A DNA stretch of 64,000 nt from Pythium myriotylum. Lineage: Eukaryota; Oomycota; Peronosporomycetes; Pythiales; Pythiaceae. The DNA is taken from contig JALJCQ010000031.1 of the NCBI GenBank assembly GCA_023091665.1, positions 496,001 through 560,000 on the forward strand, in the 5' to 3' direction. The notes under the pieces were generated by a model that saw nothing but the letters and a program-made list of their open reading frames with translations, was not told where the DNA came from and did no database searches. This document shows positions 1 through 10,843 of the stretch, piece by piece. Each line of letters begins with the position of its first letter. The first letter of the stretch is position 1. Made by a program: the position numbers and the translations under genes.

Positions 1-1240
1 GATTCACTGACTCCGAGCTCCGAGCAGAGAGCCGTCATAGCTGCCAACGGGTTGGAGAGATCAATCCAATTTGGCGACGTTGGAAGCGAATACTTCAAAG
101 TGTGTACAGCGCTTGGTGGCGATAGTTGGACGGTGACGACTTGGATGACGATCGAAGTCCACCTTTGAGGCAGCTGCATTTATTCTCTGTACAGCCCAAG
201 CGAAGAATCAGCTGCGTTCGCCATTTACAGCAATGCAGATGATCACTTTTTGTTGACCCATCCGCATTCAGGGTGATGGAAGCGACTTGAGTAAAAACCA
301 CTGTGCATGGATGTATGGTACAGAACGCACAACTCGTTGGATCGGCAAGCTTACACGAATCATGTGTTAACTACAAGTCGCCGCAACAAACGATTATCTC
401 CGGTCGATCGATCACGCGGGGAGCTTGTCCACAGTGGAAACGACAGCAGACACAACCGCCTGGCTGTGCCATGAAGTTGTCTCGAGATACAGAACGCATC
501 TTACTTGCCTGGCGTTGCGAGGGCGAGGTGCGTGACTGTCATGACAGACGATGAATTGTATTCATGATGTAGAGGGGTATTGGTTAATTGCGTACACTCA
601 TACACGTTTGTATTGCGTTCTGCAAAACACCCGCCAGTGGTTGGAGTTGGACAGCTCGCCCAGGAACATTCGCGTATTCCAGACTTCCAACACCACGAGT
701 CACAGCACTGAACTTCAACACCCGAAATGATGCGTGCGTGCTGCCCCATCATCCAAACTGCTCAATACACAAGTAATCCGGTATGATCGTGGATTACTTG
801 TATCTCATCCCGGCAGGATGGGCCATGTCGTACATACCGATCGGGCATCCGCACGACAGCGAAGTCGATCGCATTCCAAACTGGATTTGTGGTGCGATCA
901 GGCAAGCAGCGAGTCGATCGACTCTCCCTTCGTCCAATATTATCCGCAACCCCAACCGTTCTCGAGACGATCGGGATGCTCCAGACTCTCTCCAGTGGCG
1001 AGTGAGTGAGTCGTTCGACGTGTGCGTGTCCGTCATGTCCGCTGTATACGGTAACAGCGCACTTCCCAACCGCGAGCTGAGACCTTCAAACGTCCCCAAA
1101 TCCCTATGCTTTTTTATGTGCAAGTGGAAGAAGCGCTTGTTGCGAATTGAGGGTGGTATCCAGAATGATCGGTAGTACTGTACTGAACGTTATGACAATT
1201 GCACGTCACCTTGATACGGCAACGGCTCCGAGGCGTGTTC
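1..1240. other. no gene recognised
   Basis: The short open frames here (largest about 130 codons at 783-1175) overlap on both strands and show no motif I recognise. This is the 3' flank of the first START-FYVE gene, which is transcribed toward position 1. Confidence 0.5.
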
Positions 1241-2863
1241 CTACGCACGCGAGGCGCGGATCGCGAACTGGAGCTGCCGGAGCAGCATCTCCTGCTCCTG
1301 GATGGACGAGTTGATCGTCTCGAAGGCCTCGGAGCTTTGGGAAGACGCCGCGGAGATGCCTCGCGGTCGGCCAAAAATACTGTCGTTGTACGAGAGACAC
1401 CGCACGGGTGTCGTCAAGCCGCTGTCGTGGTACGACAGGCTTCGCACGGGCGTCATCTCGCTCGTGTCGATCTCGAGGGTCATGCGGCGTCGCATAGGAA
1501 GCACGTCGTCCTCGTCGTCGCTTCGGTACCCGCCTTCGTAACCTTCGAGCACGGGCACGTCGAGGTCGAGGTCCTGATAGACGCCCTCCACGAGTGCTGG
1601 GCTCGCGCTCAGCAAGTCGCTCGTGAACGACGAGGTCGAGTTCTCGCTGCAGAACGAGTCCTTATAATGGTGCTTCTGGACGCGCGAAGAGGACGGCTCG
1701 TGCTCTTCGTGGGCGTCTCGATCAACCGGCGTGTGAGCGTGGTCGGAGTCATCGTCTTCGCGAGGGCGGTCTCGCATTGTGTGTGAAAGGAGAAGGTCGT
1801 GGGATTTCCACCACTTCTCGGTATGGGTGCTCAGAGGATCAGGCGTCGGAAGAGGGCTCTCGAAGCCTTCGCGAAGCGACTTGAGGCAAGCTGTGCAGGC
1901 CTTGTAGTCTACTACAGAGCCGAGGCATTTCCGGCACACAGCCTCGCCGCACATACCACAACGGTGCTTGGAGCGCAGGAGCGAGAATGACCGTGAGCAG
2001 ACTGTACAACATTTGGGCGCTCGCTCGCTTGGATCAGTCTGGCGAGCAAGTGGAGGGATCTGCGAGAGCCGCATGTTGTCGATCACAGAACTGATGCGAT
2101 GCAGATTCACGAGCGACTTCTTGTAGAACGATTGCGGCACACGGTTTCCTTTGTAGTCACTTAGAGACGTCATGAAGATCTCAGTCGAGTTGACCGTGCG
2201 GTCGGACGGCGAGACGACCATGACGCTCTTGTGGTACACGCGCAGCAAGCGCTTGGCATCGTACAGGTCGGGGACTTCAGGGGAGAGGATCGGGAGTTCG
2301 ATACGGAACGCGAACGGTTTGCCGTCCCGGTGGAAGCCCGTGCCGATGGTCTCGAAGTAGCAAACGTCCATTCGTAAGTGTAGTGTCGACGGTCGGAACG
2401 CCACCCATTTGACCCCTTCGTACGCCACCAGTCCATCGTCGTGTTGTGCAATGTTGAGAAGCACCATGGCGTCAATTGTCGACTCGTTGAGATGCTTCTG
2501 AACGGCCATGAACTCGCCACGGGTTTCGCAGCGATAGAAGCGTGCGATGTCGAGGAAATTGCCCTCCACGACGCCGAAAGACTGGGATGCGCGCGCAGTC
2601 ACGACCGTGTCGTGCCGTCTTCGGTATGTGCGGAGACCTTCGTGCTCGGCGAAGAGCCGCCAGGGCTTGCTGTGTGCTAGGTAGGCATTGCGCTTCTCTC
2701 GGTAGACGTCGCATTGCTCGAGGGTCTTGTTGAGTGACCGCGCGACCTCGGCGCGAAGCTTGTTGAGGCGGCTCGCGCTCAATTCCACGGGCGCGAAATA
2801 GTCGTCCACGACCGGGAACGACTTGTCCAGGCGAGCCCGCGGAGTCTCGGGCTGCCGCGACAT
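1241..2863 (-). CDS. START-FYVE family protein 1
   Basis: Intronless frame of 540 aa from the ATG at 2863. The frame is open upstream to an ATG at 2926, but the next residues there are not shared with paralogues. START-like lipid-binding domain at about residues 67-262 (core segments AYEGVKWVAF, LRMDVCYFETIGTG, KPFAFRIELP). FYVE-like zinc finger with eight ligands at C286, C289, C302, C305, C310, C313, C323 and C326. The canonical WxxD and R(R/K)HHCR phosphoinositide-binding motifs are not intact; the corresponding stretch reads RSKHRCGMCG. The C-terminal third is Ser- and acid-rich, with the motif LEIDTSEM, an internal repeat of PVRxLSYxDS, and a terminal helix (SIQEQEMLLRQLQ) that ends the protein. 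Probably a peripheral membrane or lipid-responsive regulator; the ligand is unknown. First member of a minus-strand tandem array. Confidence 0.9.
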   Translation of the reverse strand: MSRQPETPRARLDKSFPVVDDYFAPVELSASRLNKLRAEVARSLNKTLEQCDVYREKRNAYLAHSKPWRLFAEHEGLRTYRRRHDTVVTARASQSFGVVEGNFLDIARFYRCETRGEFMAVQKHLNESTIDAMVLLNIAQHDDGLVAYEGVKWVAFRPSTLHLRMDVCYFETIGTGFHRDGKPFAFRIELPILSPEVPDLYDAKRLLRVYHKSVMVVSPSDRTVNSTEIFMTSLSDYKGNRVPQSFYKKSLVNLHRISSVIDNMRLSQIPPLARQTDPSERAPKCCTVCSRSFSLLRSKHRCGMCGEAVCRKCLGSVVDYKACTACLKSLREGFESPLPTPDPLSTHTEKWWKSHDLLLSHTMRDRPREDDDSDHAHTPVDRDAHEEHEPSSSRVQKHHYKDSFCSENSTSSFTSDLLSASPALVEGVYQDLDLDVPVLEGYEGGYRSDDEDDVLPMRRRMTLEIDTSEMTPVRSLSYHDSGLTTPVRCLSYNDSIFGRPRGISAASSQSSEAFETINSSIQEQEMLLRQLQFAIRASRA

Positions 2864-5178
2864 GGTTTCGTCGGCAGCGAGAACAAAACGAAAATGGCGG
2901 CGGGTCCTTCTCTCAGTCCCAAGCAAACACGGCAGGTCGACAGATTGCCAACACGGTTTGCTGCCTGGCGTGCGGTTCGGCTCGACGACCGACCGACAGC
3001 GTCGTCATCGGATCGCAGCTGCGGGGGATCGGGACGATCTGGTTTATCGGAGCCACGACCGCTGGATGCCTGGTCGGGATCCTCCTGGCGTCTGGTGGAC
3101 AGACTGCCGAGTCTCCGCACGGAGCAGACGATCGAAGCGGCGGCGCGAGGTCTTTGTTAGGGAATTTTTGCGTAGCCGAAATATGAACGGCACAGAGCAC
3201 GCGGACCCGGCCACGCAAGTAATGCCTCGCAAACAAATGGCGCAGCCTCGAGAGGACGATCACGCGACATCTGTAAAGAGATACGTGCCACGCTTTTCAG
3301 AGACCCTCACGCGATGCTTGACTACACCAACCCCACGCCCTTGTTTGGTGTACGATTGTAATCGACATGAATAGATCGACGGTTGGTTCCGCTTGAGCGC
3401 CGAGTCGCTGCCATGGAGACCCCGTCGTGCTGATTGCTTGCTCTCTTGTTACTCTCGGACTCAGCCACACGCTCGGAAGACTTTGGGGTCAGTGCGTCTC
3501 GGTGCAGCAGCTGAGCAGCTGCACGGAGCCACGAGTCCGAGCCCCTACCGGCGGGAGGAGCTGATCCTCTCCGGACTTATTTCTGCCGAGGAGTTCCGTC
3601 GTGGCCCGCCTACGCAAGTGGAGGTCCCAAGGGCCGTGGCACTTGCAGAGACCGAACTGGCGAGTCGCGTGGATAGGTACACGCCAAGCGATTCGTCCGA
3701 GGCGGTCCCAGCTAATAGAGGGTTCAGGAATTAGTTAAAATTCTTGGATGACTGTCCGCTGCGAGCAGTCACACCCGTTTGCCCGGGCCACCTGGCCGCT
3801 ATCAAGCAACATATCAGCGAGACAAAGGATGGCGCATGTTTATACCATGGTGCAAAATCGTGGGGTCTACAAATTCGAGTGTAAAACTTTGGGCTCCACT
3901 ACCGCACGGCTCCATGTCGCCGCCGCCTCGTTGGGTCGGGAAAGAGTGGCTGTGGGACCTCGAGAAGAGCCGGATCCTCCCTCTCTCATGGGCTTTTCGG
4001 GTCGTCGTGCATCGCAGGAGGATTTTTCTCATTGTCGAACTCAATCGTACGACCGGCGATATTACTGGGTTTGGATAATCCATCACGTTATAGCAATACC
4101 TGCCATACAATTCATGTCGAAAAACAATACGGCTCGTGCGAGAGCGTTGAGTGAGCAAAGCTCCCGGAGAAGCCCCCTCACCACGGCCTCTGAGATAAGC
4201 GGGTGTATGGTCTCAACATTCTGCGTGGACCTTGTCCCGAGCCATTGGACGACAAGACCACACGCAGAGGGATTCATACTTCTACAAGCTCCCCAGCGCC
4301 CGGCTCTCATGGCGTCGATTTTGACGGACGCGTAGGGAAGCCTCATCGGGGCTGGTTAACACGGCCTTTCGCTAGACCATAAAACAATACGATAGGCGCG
4401 CACTCTGCCAGCTCCGCAAGATCAGCATATGCTCGAGCAAGACGATCAGTCGAAGATTTTTGGGGTGTTGGCCGCAGGCTGAAAAGCAATCGCACGTCGA
4501 AGTTGTGCCCAGGACAGAGTGGCAAGCTGCGAACTCCAATTGTGCTCATCGCCCGGAGTGTACGAGCCACAGTTTAGTCGACGGTGCTTTGCCAGCGACT
4601 CAACCTGCATGCGAATCTTGTTGCCCATATTCATGGGCTGCCAATTTCCCGGTCTCTCTTCAAGGATGTCGACGGTAACGATGGGGGGCTATTTGCGCGT
4701 CCATTTTCAACTATAGAGCATGGCTACATGACCCTCCACCACTGTGAAATTTCGTGCTGGGCTAATATGGACGTGTGCTTCCAGTCGCACCCCTGGACGC
4801 TTGTGCTGGTGCAGTGCAATGGATTCCGCAGTCATGTTGTACTGAGCGCTCACGGAATTATGGCACCATACATCGTAGATCGCCGCGTCATCTGGGATGT
4901 AATACTCTTAAAGGAACTGACAATTGTTGCCGCCCCACAAAAAGAACGTCTCCCTGCTGTTTTGTGCAAGTCACACACTGATACCAATTGCCCAATTGCA
5001 TATTTTTGCAAGTTTCAATATCCTCAATAATCAATTAACCTCATACAGTTGAGGTTTAATTGAAAGCGAAAATAATCCCTCTCATCAACGATAAGGTTGC
5101 TTCCATGGGTAAGCTGTTTCAGTCGTTCTATTAGAACAAGAGTGTTGACCGAATGATTCCTATTGATGATAACCGGAT
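2864..5178. other. intergenic, unrecognised open frames
   Basis: The 5' flank of gene 1 and 3' flank of gene 2. Open frames at 3748-4335 (195 codons, plus), 3779-4078 (plus) and 4584-5030 (148 codons, plus) overlap each other in different frames and cannot all be real. I recognise no domain in any of them. A decayed sequence is the simplest reading. Confidence 0.4.
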
Positions 5179-6564
5179 CTATGGAGAGCGAAAGCGGATC
5201 GCCAGCTGCATCTCGCGGAGGATGAGTTCCTGTTCCTGAATGCTTGCTTGTATGTTCTCGAAAGTGTTTGATCTTTGCCTCGAGGGCATCGTGAGCCTAT
5301 TCAAATAAAACGCATCCCCAACTGTCGAATATCCGTTGTCGAAGCGAGCCATATCCGACGTGTCAATCTCGATCGCCGAACGGCAACTTCCGCCGAAGGG
5401 CTCGTCAAAGGCGTCTCCTTGACGGGTCGTGAAAGTCGCCGGGATCGATCCAGCAACGCAGTGGCTCGCTAAAGCTGAATCGTCCTTCTTATCGTCTTGA
5501 GACGTTGGGAGTGGGGGATCCTGGATTGCTTTACCTCGGGAACCTTTGATTGCACTTAACAATGGCCACTTGTGCAGTTTTGCGGCAGGAGTCTTAAATT
5601 TGTCGCCATGGGCACTGTTGCAGGTTACGCAAATTGTGCTGTTGCCCACTGCCCCGATGCACTTGCTGCATACTGGGTTATGGCAAACGACGCAGACGCG
5701 TTTGGGTCTCCTTAGCGAGAATGCCACTGAACAAGCCGCACACAACCTCGCTTTAAGGGGGGTCGTGCACTGAGCCCGCTTGTCGATTGCCGAACTCACC
5801 CGGTGGAGTTTCATAAGGTGTCGTTTGAAGAGGCCACGCGGAACACAGGCTCCCTTGAAATCGCTGATGGCTGACATAAAGAGCTCAGTCGAGGCGTCAC
5901 TTCGGTCAGACGGCGTCAAGATCGTGGCTGTCTTCAGGTAGACTCGGAGTACTCGCTTTTCTTCCAGCATGTTGGATACTTCATGACAGTTAATCGGCAC
6001 GTGGACGATAAAAGCGTAAGGTTTATTGTCTTGAAGGAGTCCCGTGCCAATGGCCTCGAAGTAGAACACACCCATTCGTAGATGAAAGGCAGAGGGATGA
6101 AAAACTACGCACTTGACGCCTTCGTATGATAGGTGGTCGTGTGATTCCCGTTCAACATTGCGCACCACGGATGCGTCAGTCGTCGAATCAATCAGGTATT
6201 TCTGGACGGCGAGAAAATCTTCGGTTGTGTCGGTTCGCATGAATTTAGCGATGTCAAGGTAGTTGCCTTCCACGTTTCCGAAGGACATGGTCGTGTTTAC
6301 AGTAGAAAAACAAGGGTCCTGGAGGCGATACATCCTCATGCATTCGTGCTCAGTGAACAGCTGCCAGTCCGAGTGCTTCGCCGTATACTTTTCGCACTGC
6401 TCTTTGTAGTCGCCGTACTCCTTCAGCGCCTTGTTCAGCGTCGTAGCAACCTTGGCTCGTAGTTTCTCTAGTTTAGCTTGGGATAACTGCACAGATTCCG
6501 CGAAGTCCTGAGCAGTGATCGAAGTTGTGCCGAGGGGTCGCAGTGCTCTTCCTTGAGTCAACAT
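5179..6564 (-). CDS. START-FYVE family protein 2
   Basis: Intronless, 461 aa from the ATG at 6564. The frame is open upstream to an ATG at 6639, but an oomycete-type initiator/flanking promoter match lies at 6579-6595. This places the transcription start downstream of the longer ATG and favours the shorter protein. START-like domain about residues 67-262 (SYEGVKCVVF, HLRMGVFYFEAIGTG). FYVE-like finger with ligands C275, C278, C291, C294, C299, C302, C312 and C315; the middle reads RPKRVCVVC, so the canonical histidine pair is absent. The C-terminal region is the shortest of the long paralogues. It carries IEIDTSDM and ends in the helix SIQEQELILREMQ. It is the most divergent of the intact long members. 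Confidence 0.88.
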   Translation of the reverse strand: MLTQGRALRPLGTTSITAQDFAESVQLSQAKLEKLRAKVATTLNKALKEYGDYKEQCEKYTAKHSDWQLFTEHECMRMYRLQDPCFSTVNTTMSFGNVEGNYLDIAKFMRTDTTEDFLAVQKYLIDSTTDASVVRNVERESHDHLSYEGVKCVVFHPSAFHLRMGVFYFEAIGTGLLQDNKPYAFIVHVPINCHEVSNMLEEKRVLRVYLKTATILTPSDRSDASTELFMSAISDFKGACVPRGLFKRHLMKLHRVSSAIDKRAQCTTPLKARLCAACSVAFSLRRPKRVCVVCHNPVCSKCIGAVGNSTICVTCNSAHGDKFKTPAAKLHKWPLLSAIKGSRGKAIQDPPLPTSQDDKKDDSALASHCVAGSIPATFTTRQGDAFDEPFGGSCRSAIEIDTSDMARFDNGYSTVGDAFYLNRLTMPSRQRSNTFENIQASIQEQELILREMQLAIRFRSP

Positions 6565-6578
6565 TCTCGCGACAAGAA

Positions 6579-6595
6579 GAAAAATGAAGAAATGG
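6579..6595 (-). promoter_or_regulatory. oomycete Inr + FPR core promoter of gene 2
   Basis: Read on the minus strand this is CCATTTC-TT-CATTTTTC. It matches the oomycete initiator consensus YCAYTYY followed closely by the flanking promoter region. The predicted start lies about 27 bases before the ATG at 6564. This element decides between two in-frame ATGs. Confidence 0.6.
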
Positions 6596-6639
6596 TGTCG
6601 ATTGTTAGGACGAAATCCTGTGTTGACTTTCCAGGACAA

Positions 6640-8892
6640 GGGTGGTTACGCCACAAAGACAGCCATCGGTAGATTCACGTATCGTCGTTTTGAAAACCTC
6701 TGATCCGTTGCCGATCGTGTTGTCAGCCCCCTCATTGCACAGCTGAGCGACTTTCGAGACCAGAAAGTGGATGTTCCCGACTCCTTCCTCGTCCTATGCA
6801 CAAACTCGAAGCGTGACGACTGTACCAGGCTGAGATAGCCGCATCCAGATCATGTATCGTGAGTGTAGTCGTTCCCATGTTTCCCGCTCTTTGCCGCATC
6901 CCCTCGGCGCGACTTCACGACTGACAGTCGACAAAAGTGTTGGACGCAGTTGAGCGCTTTTGTCAAAACGAGCATACAGTGAATCTACTGTACGATAGGC
7001 TACGCCGTCTTCATGATTCGCTCTCCGTGCGTCTCCAGTCTCAACATTCGCACGCAGGATAGGTTCCGGAATGAATGCTACTTTTGCAACGATCTGTCGT
7101 TGGCTGCACTAACAACTGCCCCCTGTGACGTTCTAGCGTATGAAAGACGGACAGCCTTTCGACTGCCGTGTCGCTACTCACGAATAAACGCCATCGAAAC
7201 CCCAGATGTCGCGTACTAGATGGACCCCGTACGGCTAACAGATCCAGTGACTTACGGTTATGAATCCGCCAACAGTCTAACAACGACATGCTCTTTGCTC
7301 TGGACTACCGATTTTCAGATCTGGATACTCAATTTGGGAATGGTCAGCATTCCACTGTCGCTCGAAACAAGCTACCTCTTAGGATTCACAGGATGAAATC
7401 AATTGACTTCATTATCACTGTCGCTTGAGGTAGTGTACCACGATGAGTACCGCAAAATGATTTGGCAGCTGATCACCTTGATCGAGGCAAACACGCACCC
7501 TGCACAAGAGGAAGGAATCCTCCCGCAACAAGAATTCGGTGCCGTGGAGGCTGATCGCGAGACCGAAAACCAGTGGGACGTTTCGCACAACGCCCAGAAT
7601 GTCTTGACGTAGCCAACGTCAACTTCACCTCACACATAGAAAAGCCACTCTGAGATTCAGGTACACCATTTCTTTCTGTCCAGAATGTAGTCGATTGTTC
7701 AAGACTGCAACATCGAAAGCATTCGATCAAATTGGGTGTGCTCACTTTTGCACGTTTGACTGTCGAAATTTTCGGGTGGCTCAAGATTGAAATCTAGTTT
7801 GGATCACGATCGATTTCGATGGCGAAGGCCCATGAGATGGTGATGGGGGCCACTCATCGACCAAAGAGGACCTTGCAGTGCAGTGTACTGTACAGCGGAT
7901 CCAGTATAGTACAGTAGTGCGACTGGGAATCTTGAAGACAAGGGTATCCCTCGCTTCCCGAATCTCTATTTCCCCGACTACATTGATTTGAATGACAAGT
8001 GGAATGTACTGCAGTCTACAAGACACCATTTTTCGTCAGTGCCAGCGAATTCCCAGTCCCGGTGTCATGCGCCGGACTCTGTACTCAGTTTGTCGTGACC
8101 TCAGGCATTAGTTGCGCCGCAAGCCGACCGATACCGTCGTGCAATCATCGCCTTACTCTACTGTCGTCGTTCTCTTGACTTCCCGAATGACTCTCCGTAG
8201 GACACGGCTGCGAAATCATCCTGGCTGGCCTTCCACCGTAAACAGCAAGCTACGTAGCGAGCTTCCAGGGTTGCAAACTGTGTCGTCAGCGAGGACGCGA
8301 AAACAGCATTAGGAGCTCACATCCGATTACGCTACACGTGCCAAGGGCGTGTACGTATGAGAACACGTTCTCAGATCAATATGTCCTGCTGCGCGTAGAC
8401 CAACGGGTGATGAGAGCCTCTTCCCCATCGCTCGTGCACAAGCGGATTCCAGTCGTCCGTGTCTGTCCAGAGTGAAAGTTCTTGAAGCAGCTGTCCTGGT
8501 GGGACTACGGGTACCCTGAAGAACGTTCGATTTCGCACAATTCGATGCGCGTCCTCAAGGTCATGCACTTTTATTGTACAACAAAGACGGCCACCGAGCG
8601 AGCGACGTCATCTTTCCAATGATGGTCTACCTCAGTGGTGGACAAGGTCCCCCAAAAGTCCATCACCTAGCGCACATCATTCGAACGGATTGCAGACGTC
8701 TCTCGGAGTTCTTCACGATTCGTCTTGCGATCGCCAACAGTCAACCGTGAGACTGTCAAGAATCAAGCAGAACTACACACGCGCCACGAAAGTCCCCAGA
8801 ACATCACAAGTAGCTGGTCTGAAAGTAGAGAGATCCAAGGTGCTTCTCATTATATTACTCTATAGTACACAATGTCGCCGTCCCGTGTGTTC
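6640..8892. other. intergenic, mostly unrecognised
   Basis: Between genes 2 and 3. Small unrelated frames occur at 7403-7612 (plus) and 8371-8568 (minus, 65 codons); I do not recognise them. A stretch at 7381-7419 resembles the LINE 3' end seen elsewhere in the window. Confidence 0.4.
7381..7419 (+). repeat. possible LINE 3'-end remnant
   Basis: Contains AGGATTCACAGGATGAAATC followed by a variant of 'CAATTGACTTCATTATCA'. This resembles the 3' tails that follow RNase H fragments at 38 kb, 56.9 kb and 59.3 kb. Confidence 0.3.
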
Positions 8893-10812
8893 CTATGCAC
8901 ACGACTGCGTACGGTATGCTCGCTGGAGCTTTTGGAGCAAGAGCTCTTGCTCTTGGATTGACGTGTGGATCGACTCAAACATGTCCTCGGCTATAACGCC
9001 GGGCGTCGAAACCGCTCGCGCGTTTCGGTGGAACATGTCGTCCAGGTCAATGTCCCGCCGGATGCGCATCATCTCGCTCGTATCAATTTCGACGGTTGAG
9101 CGCGTGCTCATCATACTCATGGCGAGAGCCTGCTTCGGCTCCTCGCCTAGAGCACTGACAGTTTCTTCTTCTTCTTCTTCTTCTTCCCTCTCTTCCTCCT
9201 CTTGAATATCACAGAACACGTTCTCATCGTCAACGAAGACGAGTTCACCCTCGAGAACCTCTTCGGCAATGACGGTATTCCGTTGCCGTGGTTCCTCTTC
9301 CTCCTCTTCGAGATCCTCCGGGTTGATCGAGAATGTCGAGAACGTCGAGTTCGACAGCAGGTCTTCGTCCTCATCGACACAGACCACGAAATCGTCATTT
9401 ACGTAGACAACCTCGTCCTCGAGAATCTCAAAGGCGCTCACGACACTCGCTCGCGGAGTATGCTCCGCTCTTGGAGTGCTGTCGATGACAGACGAATCGC
9501 GCGTCGAGATCGAGTCCATGCGGTCATCGTACATGGCTTCTCCTTCGAAGTGGACCCGAGCATTCGTGGACTTCGCCGGTGGCAGAACGATGCCATCGAC
9601 AGACTGGTCACTCTGACCAAGAATGTTGCTGTTACCGAGGATCACTGCTGACCCACCGCTTGACCCCGACCCGTCCAAACGTAACCCTGACGACTCCAAA
9701 TTGTACGTCTTGTGAAGCGGGAAAGCCGGCTTCTCACCTCCGAGAACGGGCGTATCATGAGTGCTGTTGTTCATGTCTTCTCGGAGGCCATTGATGCACG
9801 TCGAACAAAGCTTGTAGGATGCCAAGCGGGTGCGATTGAGACCGAGGAACTGAGTCTGTGGCACGGCGGAACACTTGACCAGGCATTTCCGGCAGACGTG
9901 CTGACCACACACAGTACAGTCGTACTTGGATCGGATGATCGAGAAAGCCTTCGTGCACACAGAACACTGTCCTTCCTGTCCACCCGAGATCCACTTGACT
10001 TTGGAGATGAACGAGTCGGTCTCGAGCGCAGGCGGCGCGTCGATAAAGCTGCTGATCTTGTGGAGACTCATGAGGAACCGCTTATACATGCTACGCGTCA
10101 CGTGGTTGGATTTGAAGTCGTTCTGCATCGCGATGAAGACCTCGGTCCGCGTACTCGTCGACGGCGAGGGTTTCAGGATCATGACACTCGCGCTCTCCAC
10201 ACGCATGCAACGCTTGGTTTGGAAGAACTCGGGCGCCTGTGGGATCGTAACAGGAATGATAACGCGGTACGCGTACGACTTGCCGCGATCGTCGATGCCC
10301 ACGCCCATGGACTCGAAGTGGACCGTGTCCATTCGGAATCGCAGCAGAAACGGCTCGTAGGCTGCCCATTTGATCCCTTCGTAGGCGATCGAGGAGGTCG
10401 TGTGGTGCTGGTTCTGCTGTGGCACGGTGTGTAACACCGCGGCGTCGACCGTGTACGAGAACAGCTTTTTTTGGACGGCGACGTACTCGTCACGGGTCTC
10501 ACTGCGGAAGAATCGCGCGAGGTCTCGGAAATGGCCGTCGACCGAGCCGATGATTCGTCCGACCGTCGCACTCGGCTTCGTCGGGTGGATGCGCTGGAAG
10601 TGTTTGAGACCTTCGTACTCGGTATGCAGCGCCCAGGGCTTGCAGTCGACGAGGAATGTACCGCGTGCACACTCGGCCGCCGCATCTTTGAGCGCCTTGG
10701 ACGCCTCGTCTCGCAGCTCATTGAGCCGCGTCGCGTCGAGCTCGACGCGCCCGAAGAAATCGTCGGGCACGGGAAAAGGCTTGTCAGCCTTCGCGCGCGC
10801 GTGGTAGTACAT
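8893..10812 (-). CDS. START-FYVE family protein 3 (acidic C-terminus)
   Basis: Intronless, 639 aa, beginning with the family start MYYxxRxxADKPFP. START-like domain about residues 58-258 (AYEGIKWAAYEPFLLRFRMD). FYVE-like finger ligands C283, C286, C299, C302, C307, C310, C336 and C339, with a 25-residue insertion between the sixth and seventh ligands. A conserved TPVLG segment follows. The C-terminal third is very acidic. It contains two related blocks (EILEDEVVYVNDDFVV and EEVLEGELVFVDDENV), each followed by Asp/Glu runs, then VEIDTSEM and the final helix SIQEQELLLQKLQ. The acidic run comes from a TTC-type microsatellite at about 9161-9188. Longest member of the family here. Confidence 0.92.
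   Translation of the reverse strand: MYYHARAKADKPFPVPDDFFGRVELDATRLNELRDEASKALKDAAAECARGTFLVDCKPWALHTEYEGLKHFQRIHPTKPSATVGRIIGSVDGHFRDLARFFRSETRDEYVAVQKKLFSYTVDAAVLHTVPQQNQHHTTSSIAYEGIKWAAYEPFLLRFRMDTVHFESMGVGIDDRGKSYAYRVIIPVTIPQAPEFFQTKRCMRVESASVMILKPSPSTSTRTEVFIAMQNDFKSNHVTRSMYKRFLMSLHKISSFIDAPPALETDSFISKVKWISGGQEGQCSVCTKAFSIIRSKYDCTVCGQHVCRKCLVKCSAVPQTQFLGLNRTRLASYKLCSTCINGLREDMNNSTHDTPVLGGEKPAFPLHKTYNLESSGLRLDGSGSSGGSAVILGNSNILGQSDQSVDGIVLPPAKSTNARVHFEGEAMYDDRMDSISTRDSSVIDSTPRAEHTPRASVVSAFEILEDEVVYVNDDFVVCVDEDEDLLSNSTFSTFSINPEDLEEEEEEPRQRNTVIAEEVLEGELVFVDDENVFCDIQEEEEREEEEEEEETVSALGEEPKQALAMSMMSTRSTVEIDTSEMMRIRRDIDLDDMFHRNARAVSTPGVIAEDMFESIHTSIQEQELLLQKLQRAYRTQSCA
9161..9210. repeat. TTC-rich microsatellite inside gene 3
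   Basis: A run of TTC triplets followed by imperfect TCC/TTC. On the minus strand it encodes the poly-Glu stretch of START-FYVE protein 3. It is likely to vary in length between strains. Confidence 0.8.
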
Positions 10813-10825
10813 GGCGGTAGGCCGT

Positions 10826-10843
10826 GTAAGTTGCAGAATGACC
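10826..10843 (-). promoter_or_regulatory. oomycete Inr + FPR core promoter of gene 3
   Basis: Minus strand reads GGTCATTCTGCAACTTAC: an initiator match (TCATTCT) then a CAACTT flanking element, ending 14 bases upstream of the ATG at 10812. Confidence 0.6.

Noticed and set aside
1199..1786. 195-codon plus-strand frame
   Set aside because: Exact antisense shadow of START-FYVE gene 1; no independent motif.
2864..2926. longer N-terminus for START-FYVE protein 1
   Set aside because: The added residues are not shared with paralogues and precede the conserved N-terminal region.
3748..5030. overlapping open frames as a membrane protein gene
   Set aside because: Frames compete on the same strand, contain no recognisable domain and are interrupted repeatedly.
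9712..10434. 240-codon plus-strand frame
   Set aside because: Antisense to the START and finger region of gene 3, kept open by its GC-rich codon use.
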